The notes beneath the pieces were generated by a model. It saw nothing but the letters and a program-made list of their open reading frames with translations, ran no database searches and was not told where the DNA came from. This document shows positions 49,172 to 58,632 of a DNA stretch of 64,000 bases, in pieces (the stretch's first letter is position 1; each line of letters begins with the position of its first letter). The translations under genes were made by a program, and so were the position numbers. The DNA comes from Acidobacteriota bacterium (GTDB lineage: Bacteria > Acidobacteriota > Blastocatellia > UBA7656), in assembly GCA_016201275.1 (NCBI GenBank), contig JACQDB010000121.1, positions 30,994-94,993 on the forward strand, read 5' to 3'.

Positions 49172-50893
49172 CTACTCGACTTTCAAATCTTTGACGATGA
49201 GTTGAAGGTGTTTGTTGTTGTTGTAATCGTTTTCGGAAAGCGTATAGGCGAGGCTGACTTTGTCGCCCGCGAAGATTTCCGCAGCGCGTTCGGCGGCTCC
49301 CCACCAGATGCAATCCACCCAGCGTCCTGCCTGCATCACCCGTAACTTCAGATGCTTGTCTTTCAATATGCGCGGACGCTCGACCACCTGCGCGCCGTAG
49401 GTCGCAAAGGTCGGCAGCGGATTGCCCGACCCAAACGGTTCCAGGCGATTGATTTCATAGAGGGTCTCTAAGGTCGCCTGCTTGAACGACAATTCATAAT
49501 CAATCGGCACCACTGGAATCAAATCTTCGGCGCTCAAGACGCGCTGTGCATGGGCGTTCAAACGCCGCCGCAATTCCTCAATCTTTTCGGCGCGAATCGT
49601 CACCCCTGCGGCGTGCGAATGGCCGCCGAATCGCTCGAACAAATCGCCGCAACTCTCCAGACCTTCCAGCAGATGAAAGGCCGGAATCGAACGACCGCTG
49701 CCGTGGCCGAGGCCGTCTTCGACCGAAATGATAAGCGTCGGGCGATGCAAACGCTCTACGACTTTCGAGGCGACGATGCCGATGACACCACGATGCCAGC
49801 CTTCGCCACTGATGACGGCAACGCGGGCGCTTCGCAATTCGGGATGGCTTTCAATTTGTTCAAGAGCGAGCGCCAAGGTGTCGGCTTCGATCTGTTGTCG
49901 CGCCACGTTCTGTACATTCATGGCGTTGGCCAGTTCCAACGCTTTCGGCAAATCGGGCGCGTCGAATAAATCAACCGCCGCGCTCGCTCCGGCCATGCGA
50001 CCTACGGCGTTGATGCGCGGCCCTATGCGAAAGCCTACGTCGGAGCCGGAAATCGGTTTGCTGCCGCTCAAGCCTGCGACTTCAAGCAGGGCGCGCAGGC
50101 CGAAATTTTTTGGCTCGCGCAATCCCGCCAACCCGTATTTGGCGATGACGCGATTTTCGCCGGTCAACGGCACGATGTCGGCGATGGTTCCGATAGCGGC
50201 AATCTTGACGAACGATTCAACGAAGCGCGCCTGTTCGGTCTTCATCAGCAAAGCTTGCGCGAGTTTGAAGGCGACGCCGACCCCGGCAAGATTTTTTTCG
50301 GGGTAATTGCAATCCGGGCGTTTGGGATTCAACACGGCGTTGGCTTTGGGCAAGCCTGCTTCGGGCAAGTGGTGATCGGTGATGATGATGTCCAAGCCCA
50401 ACGAGTTGGCGTATTCGACGACCTGTTGAGCGCGTATGCCGGTGTCAACGCTGATGATTAATTGGACGCCGCGTTGACGCGCCATATCCATAGCGTCCTG
50501 GCGCAAGCCGTAGCCGTCTTTCAAGCGTTCGGGGATGTAGTAAGAAACCTCCGCGCCAATCAACGACAAGGCTTTTTTGAGAATGACGGTTGAAGTTGTG
50601 CCGTCCACATCATAATCGCCGTAGATTAAAATTTTTTCTTGGCGCTGGATGGCCAGCAGTATGCGGTCAACGGCTTCGCGCATATCCTTCATTAAAAACG
50701 GATCGTGGAGATGTGCGAGCGTTGGGTTGAAAAATCTTTCAGCCGCTGCACTGTCGGTGATGCCGCGATTGGTGACGAGCGTCGCGGCGATTTCCGAAAG
50801 CTGAAACTCGTGCGCCAGCCTCAAAGCGGCGGCGGCATCATGCGGTTTCAGCAGCCAGGTTTTTTGTATAGCTTTATTGGGCATGGCACTCAT
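49172..50893 (-). CDS. recJ: Single-stranded-DNA exonuclease RecJ
   Basis: RecJ is a 5'-3' exonuclease acting in RecFOR recombination, mismatch and base excision repair. The 573 residues match the family. Motifs: LIYGDYDVDGTTST (about 88-101, motif I), ISVDTG, DHH in ITDHHLPEAG, and GHGSGRSIPAFHLLE, followed by FGGHSHAAG (DHHA1 part). ATG 50893 has no ribosome site; Met at 50884 is an alternative. The tRNA-Leu gene lies 134 bases upstream on the same strand. Confidence 0.95.
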   Translation of the reverse strand: MSAMPNKAIQKTWLLKPHDAAAALRLAHEFQLSEIAATLVTNRGITDSAAAERFFNPTLAHLHDPFLMKDMREAVDRILLAIQRQEKILIYGDYDVDGTTSTVILKKALSLIGAEVSYYIPERLKDGYGLRQDAMDMARQRGVQLIISVDTGIRAQQVVEYANSLGLDIIITDHHLPEAGLPKANAVLNPKRPDCNYPEKNLAGVGVAFKLAQALLMKTEQARFVESFVKIAAIGTIADIVPLTGENRVIAKYGLAGLREPKNFGLRALLEVAGLSGSKPISGSDVGFRIGPRINAVGRMAGASAAVDLFDAPDLPKALELANAMNVQNVARQQIEADTLALALEQIESHPELRSARVAVISGEGWHRGVIGIVASKVVERLHRPTLIISVEDGLGHGSGRSIPAFHLLEGLESCGDLFERFGGHSHAAGVTIRAEKIEELRRRLNAHAQRVLSAEDLIPVVPIDYELSFKQATLETLYEINRLEPFGSGNPLPTFATYGAQVVERPRILKDKHLKLRVMQAGRWVDCIWWGAAERAAEIFAGDKVSLAYTLSENDYNNNKHLQLIVKDLKVE

Positions 50894-51027
50894 ATCTAAG
50901 ACGGTTTATTCAAGAGGTCGTTGAGCGGGTTTTGCATCCTCAACCGCAAACTATTGTGTCGGTAAGCTTGGCGGTCGTCAATGTGGAAGCGACACAATCA
51001 CCCCAACGGCGGATGCAAGAGTGGGAA

Positions 51028-51109
51028 TGCCGAAGGCGGGACTCGAACCCGCACGGGTCTCCCCATACGCTTCTGAGACGTACGTGTATACCAATTTCAC
51101 CACTTCGGC
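51028..51109 (-). tRNA. tRNA-Leu (anticodon CAG)
   Basis: The 82-base cloverleaf has acceptor pairs GCCGAAG/CTTCGGC with discriminator A, a D arm with GG, anticodon stem TACGT/GCGTA with loop CTCAGAA (anticodon CAG, reads CUG), a long variable arm GGG-AGA-CCC typical of Leu, and T arm GCGGG-TTCGAGT-CCCGC. CCA is not encoded. Confidence 0.96.
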
Positions 51110-51141
51110 TTATTCAACTGTCAATGACTGAAAGCGAAAAT

Positions 51142-51171
51142 ATACTAATCAGGAGAGCCGAAAGGTGTCAA
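51142..51171 (-). promoter_or_regulatory. Promoter of tRNA-Leu
   Basis: On the minus strand TTGACA (51171-51166) and TAGTAT (51147-51142) are 18 bases apart; transcription would start about 25 bases before the tRNA. Confidence 0.55.
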
Positions 51172-51377
51172 TTCGATTTTGATGGCGCAAGCGCTGAAGA
51201 CGCCTTATGCAAGGCCATACAGCCGCAAAATCATTGCGCTTTTTCATCAGAACGAGGCGACCGGAATTGCCCCGAAGAGGTACAGGAGATTAGTCAGCGG
51301 TGCTGTCACTGACTAATCTCTGCTGCGTCTCTGGCGCAAGACCAGGCGAGCTTACAAATCTCAAGAGAGTTGAGTCG

Positions 51378-52268
51378 TTACTGCGCTTCGGCAGGCAACC
51401 GCGTCAGCGTTTCCACCACGATTTTCCAATGGCCTTTCGCATCGCGTTTCCAGGTTCGCACATAATAGCCTTTCTCCGGTTTGTGCGCGTCTGCAAATTG
51501 CGATTCATAACGGCCATAGGTGTAGCCGAAATCGTTTGATGCAGCGACCTCCGCTGTGATTGGTTCGCTAGTCATCGCACACCGGTTTTGGGCAAGATAG
51601 GCACGAAAGGCCGAGGCACCAAGCATAGGCAATCGGCTGTCACGGAAGATACGAACCTCATCCGTGACCAGTGCAAAATAGGCTTTGTCGGTGCCTGCCT
51701 GTTGCGCCATCGTGGCGAATTCGCGGTCAACCTTCAACAATTCTTCGCGGATTAATTCAGGACTCCCCTTCGCCTTGAAGACCTTGCGGTTCAGCGGTCG
51801 CGCCGCTGTGAAATATTTTTCCGCTGGTTCCTGTTTGGTTTCGATGCCGCAATCTACGATCACCTTCCACTGACCATCACGTTGCTTTTTCCAAATTGAA
51901 AAATAGTAGCCTTGTTCGATGAGCTTGTTGGTCTGCGTATCAACCAAGGTGTAAGGGCCGGTGGTATAGCCCAAATCGCCCGACTGCGAAACGTCTGCGG
52001 TGATCGGATGCCAATCCAAACGATAAGGCGAAGGCTTCGCCGGACGTTTGCTGAAGGCTTCTTTGGTGTTGGTTGGATGCGGTAGAAAATTGATGCCATC
52101 GTCAGCGAAAAACTCTATGAACGAATCGCGAATTCCTTTGGCGACCGAAGCCCTGGCAAACGCACGCTCGGCTTCGACCACTTCATCGAGCGCGGGGTTT
52201 TTCTCCTGCGAAAAATTCGTTGCGGAACCCATCACCGTGAAGAGCAAAACGAGAGTTAGTGTTTTCAT
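51378..52268 (-). CDS. Exported protein with two SnoaL/DUF4440-like domains
   Basis: The 296-residue product has a signal peptide (MKTLTLVLLFTVMGSATNFS) and two similar cone-shaped SnoaL-like halves (about 27-150 and 165-290): FARASVAKGIRDSFIEFFA/KVDREFATMAQQAGTDKAY and, at the ends, GYTTGPY/GYTYGRYES with WKVIVD/WKIVVET. These NTF2-like domains bind or turn over small ligands. AAAGGA precedes ATG 52268. Function unknown; divergent from rnr. Confidence 0.78.
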   Translation of the reverse strand: MKTLTLVLLFTVMGSATNFSQEKNPALDEVVEAERAFARASVAKGIRDSFIEFFADDGINFLPHPTNTKEAFSKRPAKPSPYRLDWHPITADVSQSGDLGYTTGPYTLVDTQTNKLIEQGYYFSIWKKQRDGQWKVIVDCGIETKQEPAEKYFTAARPLNRKVFKAKGSPELIREELLKVDREFATMAQQAGTDKAYFALVTDEVRIFRDSRLPMLGASAFRAYLAQNRCAMTSEPITAEVAASNDFGYTYGRYESQFADAHKPEKGYYVRTWKRDAKGHWKIVVETLTRLPAEAQ

Positions 52269-52409
52269 AAAATCCTTTTGATTTGATTTGAATCTGGCTG
52301 GGGTTGTCTTCACAATCAAGTTGTAACTTCTGTTTCAGGCTGGTGCGGGCATTATAGCCACAAACGATGGTTTTACGCAGCCGAAATCGAAATTTTTCAG
52401 AGAGTGAGA

Positions 52410-54764
52410 ATGACCTTGATAACTGCCGATTTGTCGCCGCAAAAAATTTTGCAAGCTTTGCCGAAATCGCGTGACCGCGCTATCTGCGCCAGCGATTTGG
52501 CCGACGCCCTGATGCTGACCGAAGCGCAAAGAGCGCAACTGGCAGCCCTGCTGGAAAAGTTCGAGCGCACCGGGCTTGCCGCCATTAAAGGCGAACGCTA
52601 CTGGCGCAAGCCGAACCCCGCGCTGTTTATCGGTACGTTGCGCTGCACGCGCACCGGCTATGCTTTCGTCGTCCCCGACGATGAACACGAACGAAAACGC
52701 GGCGATTTTTTCATACACGAAAAAAATTCCGGCGCGGCGATGCAGGGCGATAAAGTCATTGTCCGTTTAACCGCGCAGGCGGCGCGTGGCCGCGAAGGGC
52801 GTATCGAAAGCGTTTTGCAGCGCGCCAATAAAACCATCGTCGGACGATTTTATAAAGCCGGCAAAGAGAACATCGTTTCGCCTATTGATGCACGGTTGTT
52901 ATTCGATATTGTCATCGCTGCGACTGATACGCTGAACGCCAATCAAGGCGACATCGTCAACGTCGAAATCACCCGTCCGCCTGCGGCCAGATACTTGCCA
53001 ACGGGGCGCGTCATCGAAGTTTTGGGCGATGAACACGCGCAAGGCATAGACATCGAAATCATCATTCGCAAACATCGCTTGCCGCACATCTTTCCTGACG
53101 CGGTGCTGCAGGAAGCCGCAAACATCAGCGCTAAAATAGGCGCTGATGAAATCAACAAGCGTGTGGATTTGCGTTCGCAATTGACCCTCACCATTGACGG
53201 CGAAACCGCTAAGGATTTCGATGACGCGGTGTCGCTCGAACGGTTGGCGAATGGCCGCGTGCGCTTGGGCGTACACATCGCCGACGTGAGCCATTACGTC
53301 CGCGAAGGCAGCGCTCTTGATGAAGAAGCCTTGCGGCGCGGCACCTCGGTCTATTTTCCCGAACGCGCCATACCGATGTTGCCCGAAGCTTTGTCGAATG
53401 AAATTTGCTCGCTCAAACCGCAGGTTGACCGTTTGACGCTGTCGGCATTGATGGAACTCGACCACAAAGGCAAGGTCGTGGATTACCAACTCGCGCCAAC
53501 GATAATTCACAGCGCTGCGCGCATGACCTACACGGCGGTCAATGAAATCATCAGCAACCCCGAAGGCGAAACGGCGATAGCGCATACGCACCTCAAAGCG
53601 ATGATTTTGCAAATGCACGAAGTGGCGCGGCTGTTGATAGGTCGGCGCGAAGAGCGCGGCGCGATAGATTTCGATTTGCCGGAAGCCGAAGTGAGGTTCA
53701 ACGATGAAGGGCAAATCGGCGGCATCGTTCGCAGCGAACGCAACATCGCCCATCGCTTAATCGAAGAGTTTATGTTGTTGGCCAACGAAACCGTAGCCAA
53801 ACATCTGGAGCGCTTGAAGGTGCCAAGCCTCTATCGCATACACGACGAACCCAATCCGTTAAAGGTCGAAGAGTTCGCCGAAATCGCTTCGTCATTCGGG
53901 CATAATTTTTCGATGAACGGGCCGTTGCCGCAAAGAGGGTTTCAGCATCTGGCGCGGGAAATCGCCGGTCAACCCGAAGAACGTATGCTTTCTTATTTGA
54001 TGTTGCGTTCGATGCAGCGCGCCAAATACACGCCGAAAAATGTCGGCCATTTCGGCCTGGCGATGAAGAGCTATACGCATTTCACTTCGCCAATTCGCCG
54101 CTATCCCGATTTGATCGTGCATCGAATTTTGCGCGAGGTTTTCGCGCAGGGCAAGCGCGGCGACGAAGAATGGCAGGCGCTTGATTTGGGGCGCAAGTAC
54201 GCTTTGAAAAAAGTGGACTGGCCGGTGTTTGCCGAAGACCGCGAGGCGGCAATGCGCCGCGAGTTGGAAGCCATAGGCGAGCAGGCGAGTTTGCGTGAAC
54301 GAGCGGCGGACGAGGCCGAACGCGAGTTGATGGATTGGCGCAAGGCCGATTTTATAGCCCAACACATAGGCGACGAATTCGATGGCGTGATTACTTCGGT
54401 CAAGGACTTCGGTTTTTATGTGGAGTTGAACGAAGTTTTTGTCGAGGGCTTGGTGCATATCTCTACGCTGCGAGATGGGGTTTACGAATACAACGAGCGC
54501 AAACATTTTCTGAAAGAAAAACGCAGCGGGCGCAAACTGCAACTCGGCGAGGTGGTGCGGGTGGCGGTTGATCGGGTTGACCGCCAACAACACCTGATAG
54601 ATTTTTCGTTAGTGGAGACCGGTAAAAAAGTTTTTGCCGACAAGAAAACCGAAAATCGTAAGCCGACCTTTGGCGGGAAAAATGAGAAGCCTTCATTTGC
54701 TAGAAAGAAGCCCAAAAAGAAGTTGAAGAAATCCGACAAGGCGAAAAAGCGCAAAACCGCTTGA
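52410..54764 (+). CDS. rnr: Ribonuclease R (RNase II family)
   Basis: RNase R is a processive 3'-5' exonuclease degrading structured RNA. The 784-residue protein has an N-terminal helix-turn-helix-like region, cold-shock domains, and the RNB catalytic domain with DGETAKDFDDAVSLE (the Asp cluster), YVREGSALDEEAL, YFPERAIPMLPEALSNEICSL and SPIRRYPDLIVHRIL. An S1 domain (FDGVITSVKDFGFYVEL) and a Lys-rich tail end the protein. ATG 52410 is preferred over an in-frame GTG at 52404. Together with RNase J in this window it points to a combined 5' and 3' decay system. Confidence 0.95.
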   Translation: MTLITADLSPQKILQALPKSRDRAICASDLADALMLTEAQRAQLAALLEKFERTGLAAIKGERYWRKPNPALFIGTLRCTRTGYAFVVPDDEHERKRGDFFIHEKNSGAAMQGDKVIVRLTAQAARGREGRIESVLQRANKTIVGRFYKAGKENIVSPIDARLLFDIVIAATDTLNANQGDIVNVEITRPPAARYLPTGRVIEVLGDEHAQGIDIEIIIRKHRLPHIFPDAVLQEAANISAKIGADEINKRVDLRSQLTLTIDGETAKDFDDAVSLERLANGRVRLGVHIADVSHYVREGSALDEEALRRGTSVYFPERAIPMLPEALSNEICSLKPQVDRLTLSALMELDHKGKVVDYQLAPTIIHSAARMTYTAVNEIISNPEGETAIAHTHLKAMILQMHEVARLLIGRREERGAIDFDLPEAEVRFNDEGQIGGIVRSERNIAHRLIEEFMLLANETVAKHLERLKVPSLYRIHDEPNPLKVEEFAEIASSFGHNFSMNGPLPQRGFQHLAREIAGQPEERMLSYLMLRSMQRAKYTPKNVGHFGLAMKSYTHFTSPIRRYPDLIVHRILREVFAQGKRGDEEWQALDLGRKYALKKVDWPVFAEDREAAMRRELEAIGEQASLRERAADEAERELMDWRKADFIAQHIGDEFDGVITSVKDFGFYVELNEVFVEGLVHISTLRDGVYEYNERKHFLKEKRSGRKLQLGEVVRVAVDRVDRQQHLIDFSLVETGKKVFADKKTENRKPTFGGKNEKPSFARKKPKKKLKKSDKAKKRKTA

Positions 54765-54844
54765 AAACCAAAGTTCGGCTGCAAAACGGCGGAATACATT
54801 TTTTACTTTTATAAAGCGTGGAGGTTCAATTTGATCAGCCGGTT

Positions 54845-54853
54845 TGATATAGT
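54845..54853 (+). promoter_or_regulatory. Extended -10 promoter of a candidate small RNA
   Basis: TG-A-TATAGT at 54845-54853 with TTCAAT 17 bases upstream. It predicts a start near 54860 and, with the strong terminator at 54957-55000, a transcript of about 140 bases. No experimental support. Confidence 0.4.
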
Positions 54854-54859
54854 GCGGCT

Positions 54860-55000
54860 TAACTCGGCAACCATGAGGGAATTTGAATTGTGGCTGTCAA
54901 ATAACCTCCTCTTCTTTGTCGGTTGAGGGACACAACCGATAGAGGGACGCAGAAAAAACGGAAGGATTATTCTCCCGAGTAATTCTTCCGTTATTTTTTT
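54860..55000 (+). ncRNA. Candidate small RNA between rnr and alaS
   Basis: Bounded by the promoter above and a strong terminator. It contains a hairpin TCGGTTG-AGGGACA-CAACCGA (about 54918-54940) and AACCTCCTCTT (54904-54914), which is complementary to GGAGG ribosome sites. A 17-codon reading frame (ATG 54872) is also present. No known RNA family was recognised; it could equally be the 3' trailer of rnr. Confidence 0.35.
54957..55000 (+). terminator. Strong intrinsic terminator upstream of alaS
   Basis: AACGGAAGGATTA (54957-54969) pairs with TAATTCTTCCGTT (54980-54992), one G-T pair, followed by ATTTTTTT. It separates rnr from alaS. Confidence 0.9.
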
Positions 55001-55188
55001 GCCTGCCAAAATTGCATCGTGATGATTGGCGAGAGTTGAGCCTTAAAAATATTGCGAAGCAATCAAAGAAGACTCACGGAGACCTAAGCCAAGAGGATTT
55101 GCCAAGACTTCTGCCGCTGATTATTCCCCGACCATCCTCAACCTCCGCGATTTGTTTTTGGCCGTTGCTTAGAAACTGCGCCGGCGTT

Positions 55189-55197
55189 TGCTATAAT
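55189..55197 (+). promoter_or_regulatory. Extended -10 promoter giving an almost leaderless alaS
   Basis: TG-C-TATAAT (55189-55197), a perfect -10 with TG. The expected start (near 55204) is only a few bases from ATG 55207, and no ribosome site precedes the ATG, so the message may be leaderless. Confidence 0.6.
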
Positions 55198-55206
55198 CTC
55201 AAGCTT

Positions 55207-57927
55207 ATGACCGGACATGAAATCAGACAAAAATTCCTGGACTATTTTGCAGAGCGCGGCCACCGCGTTGTTAAAAGTTCGCCGCTGCTGCCTGCTAACG
55301 ACCCGACTTTGCTGTTCACCAACGCGGGGATGAATCAGTTCAAAGACGTTTTTCTTGGCGTCGAACCCCGCGATTATAAACGCGCCGCCTCTTCACAAAA
55401 ATGCGTGCGCGCCGGAGGCAAACACAACGACCTCGATGAAGTAGGTCGCACGGCGCGGCATCAGACATTTTTCGAGATGCTTGGCAATTTTTCTTTCGGC
55501 GATTACTTCAAAAAAGAGGCTATTTATTTCGCCTGGGATTTGCTGGTCAATCATTATCAGCTAGACCCGCAGCGGCTGTGGTTTTCCGTCTTCGCAGGCG
55601 ATGCGGAAGTAGCAGCCGATGAAGAAGCGGTGCGCTATTGGGAACAGGTAGGCGCGCCGCCCGAACGCATATTGCGCTTTGGCCGCAAAGATAATTTCTG
55701 GCAGATGGGCGACACCGGGCCTTGTGGGCCTTGCTCGGAGATTCATTACTACACCGGCGACCACCCGCAAGACCCTGCGTTCAATCGCCGCGAATACGTC
55801 AACGGCCCCGGCGACACGACGATAGAAATTTGGAACTTGGTGTTTATGCAGTTCAATCGTTTCGCCAAAGCCGGAGTTGCAAACGAATTTGTGCTGGAGC
55901 CATTGCCTGCGCCATCGGTTGATACAGGCATGGGGTTGGAACGCATCACCCTGGTTATTCAAGGCGTGAAGTCGAATTACGATACCGATCTGCTGAAACC
56001 GATTATTGACTTCATAGCCGATTTGTCGGGCATTGAATATGTCTATGAATCGCCGGAAGGCTTTGCCATGCGCGTGCTGGCCGATCACGCACGGACTACG
56101 GCGTTTTCGATTGCCGATGGGATTTCACCCGGCAATGTCGGTAGAAATTATGTGCTGCGAAAAATCATGCGGCGGGCGATTTATTACGGCGTCACGGCGT
56201 TGAATTTGCAGCCGCCGTTTTTCAACAAGGTCTGCAACTTTGTGATTGAGCAGATGGGCGAGCCGTACCCGGAATTGATTGCTTCGCGTTCGGCAATCGA
56301 AGAGACTGTGCTACGCGAAGAGAAAGGCTACAGCCGCATATTGAACATCGCCGAACCGCGCAGCGCCGAAGTCTTCAAGAAGTACGGCGACCAGATGCCG
56401 CCGATGAGCGAGCTTGCGAAGTTGTACGACACCTACGGCGTGCCTGCGGATTTGATTCGCGTGAAACTGGGGCAGCGCGGCTGGGACATCGAAGAAGACG
56501 ATTTCAACGCGAAGTTCAACGCCGCGATTGTCGAACTGCAACAGCAGGGCAGCGAAGTCGCTTCGTCAACGACCGCCGCTAGAAAAGCGCGAGAGATTTA
56601 CAGCAAAGTCGCAGCATCGGCAAAGGCTACAGAGTTCACCGGCTATGATGAAACGCAAACCGTCGGCGCGAAGGTGCTGGCGATCATCGTCGGCGATGAA
56701 CAACGCGATTCATTGCAGGCCGGTGAAACGGGCGAAGTGTTATTAGGCCGCACGCCGTTTTATGCCGAAGCAGGCGGGCAGATTGGCGACATCGGCGCGT
56801 TTGAAAATGATGAAGCATTGGCGACCGTCGAAGATACATATGCGCCGGTCAGCGGCTATTACTTGCACAAAACCAGAGTCGAACGCGGCGCGCTCAAAGT
56901 CGGCGATACGTTGACGGCCCGCGTCGATGCCGAACGACGGCGGCGCATCAAGGCCAATCACACCGGCACGCATTTGCTGCACGCGGCCTTGCGCGAAGTC
57001 CTGGGGCCGCACGTTAAGCAGGCCGGTTCGCTGGTTGCGCCGGAGCGTTTGCGTTTCGACTTTTCGCATTATGCAGCGTTGAGCGATGACGAAATCACCG
57101 AGATCGAACGCTTGGTCAATAACGAAATTCTGCACAATCGCAAAACCCAAACCGAAGTGAAAGGCTTTGATGAAGCGGTGCAGGGCGGCGCTATGGCGTT
57201 GTTTGGCGAAAAGTATGGCGCGAGTGTGCGTGTCGTTAGCGTACCGGGTTTTTCAATCGAGCTTTGTGGTGGCACTCACGTTCAAGCGACCGGCGATATT
57301 GGGCCGTTTAAGATTATCGCCGATTCTTCGATTGCCGCAGGGGTGCGACGAATCGAAGCGGTCACGGCAGACGATGCCATCGCTCGTTTTCAAGCCGATG
57401 AACAGGTCATCGAACAACTCAGCCAGCGTTTGAAAGTGACGACCAGCGAAATTCCTGCTCAGGTAGAAAAGCTACAGGAGCAGGTGAGAAAGTACGAACG
57501 CGAAATTGAGCAGTTGAAATTAAAGATGGCGCAGGCCGAAGCGGCAACGGCTGCCGAGAATATAATAGAGATTAAAGGTATTCGAACTTTAGCAACTCGA
57601 GTATCAAATCTTGATATTAATAGTATGCGTCAGCTTGCCGATAATCTGGCAGGCAAGTTGAAATCCGGTGTAGTTATTTTGGGGCAAGCCAATGACGATA
57701 AAGCCTCCTTGGTTGTGCGAGTGACAGATGATTTATCTAAGCGTTTGAATGCTGGAGATATTGTTCGTGGGATTGCTACCAGATATGGAGGGCGTGGAGG
57801 TGGTCGCGCTGATATGGCAACCGGCGGAGGATTTGATGTAATTAAACTTGATAACGCAATTGCAACTTCTGGGCAGGTTGTAGAACTATTAATTGATGAT
57901 TTGGAACAGCAGTCTAAGAAGAAATGA
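55207..57927 (+). CDS. alaS: Alanyl-tRNA synthetase
   Basis: Charges tRNA-Ala. The 906-residue product has the class II catalytic domain (MTGHEIRQKFLDYFAERGH, GMNQFKDVFLG, RHQTFFEMLGNFSFGDYFK), the editing domain with HTGTH (585-589) and CGGTH with C687, and the C-terminal DHHA1/C-Ala domain (GGGFDVIKLDNAI). ATG 55207 is the family start; 65 upstream in-frame codons are not translated sequence of the family. From about residue 784 the codon use changes sharply to AT-rich, with reading frame and domain intact (line 57601-57660: 24 G/C of 60; 57841-57900: 20 of 60; 57361-57420: 32 of 60). Confidence 0.95.
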   Translation: MTGHEIRQKFLDYFAERGHRVVKSSPLLPANDPTLLFTNAGMNQFKDVFLGVEPRDYKRAASSQKCVRAGGKHNDLDEVGRTARHQTFFEMLGNFSFGDYFKKEAIYFAWDLLVNHYQLDPQRLWFSVFAGDAEVAADEEAVRYWEQVGAPPERILRFGRKDNFWQMGDTGPCGPCSEIHYYTGDHPQDPAFNRREYVNGPGDTTIEIWNLVFMQFNRFAKAGVANEFVLEPLPAPSVDTGMGLERITLVIQGVKSNYDTDLLKPIIDFIADLSGIEYVYESPEGFAMRVLADHARTTAFSIADGISPGNVGRNYVLRKIMRRAIYYGVTALNLQPPFFNKVCNFVIEQMGEPYPELIASRSAIEETVLREEKGYSRILNIAEPRSAEVFKKYGDQMPPMSELAKLYDTYGVPADLIRVKLGQRGWDIEEDDFNAKFNAAIVELQQQGSEVASSTTAARKAREIYSKVAASAKATEFTGYDETQTVGAKVLAIIVGDEQRDSLQAGETGEVLLGRTPFYAEAGGQIGDIGAFENDEALATVEDTYAPVSGYYLHKTRVERGALKVGDTLTARVDAERRRRIKANHTGTHLLHAALREVLGPHVKQAGSLVAPERLRFDFSHYAALSDDEITEIERLVNNEILHNRKTQTEVKGFDEAVQGGAMALFGEKYGASVRVVSVPGFSIELCGGTHVQATGDIGPFKIIADSSIAAGVRRIEAVTADDAIARFQADEQVIEQLSQRLKVTTSEIPAQVEKLQEQVRKYEREIEQLKLKMAQAEAATAAENIIEIKGIRTLATRVSNLDINSMRQLADNLAGKLKSGVVILGQANDDKASLVVRVTDDLSKRLNAGDIVRGIATRYGGRGGGRADMATGGGFDVIKLDNAIATSGQVVELLIDDLEQQSKKK

Positions 57928-57978
57928 CTTGAGATTCGCACTAAGTAGGTTTGCGTATATCTTTTGAAAAAGATTTAT

Positions 57979-58006
57979 TAAAAAGCCTGAAAAACAAGGT
58001 TTTTTT
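57979..58006 (+). terminator. Possible terminator after alaS
   Basis: AAAAAGCCT and AGGTTTTTTT (about 57979-58006) form a short A/T-rich stem around GAAAAACA and end in a T tract. It is 52 bases after the stop. Confidence 0.45.
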
Positions 58007-58146
58007 GTGACTATTTTTCAAAAAACTTTTGCCTAGCTACTTAGAGATGTATGTAGAAGGTAGCCAAAACCGCAATGCGATTGTATCTATAAATCCGCTT
58101 TGAAAGTACACCGATCATATCGGTAGCGCCGAAGGCGTGTAGGAGG

Positions 58147-58276
58147 GTAGCCGGGGGTGTAGCCCCTGGAGCATCAGAGCGAATCGCTGCCGCGCCCTGA
58201 AGGGGCGCAGGACTCCTGCGCCCCTTCAGGGCGCGGCGGCTTATGAGGCAGTTTCCGGGGGCTACACCCCCGGCTA
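58147..58276. repeat. Nested palindromes (GTAGCCGGGGGTGTAGCCCC type)
   Basis: The outer arms TAGCCGGGGGTGTAGCCCC (58148-58166) and its inverse (58258-58276) are perfect over 19 bases. Inside, GCCGCGCCCTGAAGGGGCGC and four more bases (58189-58212) are repeated inverted at 58214-58237 with a single central base, a 49-base near-perfect palindrome. A decayed relative occurs at about 63590-63670. The 705-base gap 57928-58632 has no gene recognised. Confidence 0.85.
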
Positions 58277-58632
58277 ATTTCCGATGCCCCTTCGGGGCAG
58301 TCGCATCAGGCTTTTTACCATCTACATTCTGGTGGAGTAAACTTATTTCAAGAGGATAGCTCAAATGCTTGGCGTGGAATAAAGTAGTGAGATCGGCGAC
58401 GAGTGACAGGAAGAGTTGCGTTATAGCTTCCGGTTTTGATTACAATTCAATCGTCTGAAATCAGACTGTCCACTAACTTTCCTGTCACTCATCACAAGAA
58501 CGTTTAGGAGCCACCAGTTCGTAGATATTGCAAACGGCAGTACAAAAGCTTCATCCCGTTGTCTAATACACAGCCGTTCAAACTGTGTAACTCCTAAAAT
58601 CAAAGACCTCGTCATCCCGACAAACCGGCGCA

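Noticed and set aside
54840..55206. T-box or other tRNA-sensing riboswitch before alaS
   Set aside because: No T-box core such as AGGGTGGNACCGCG is seen, and alaS appears to have its own downstream promoter.
55012..55206. 65-codon N-terminal extension of alaS
   Set aside because: It covers the promoter and is not conserved in alanyl-tRNA synthetases.
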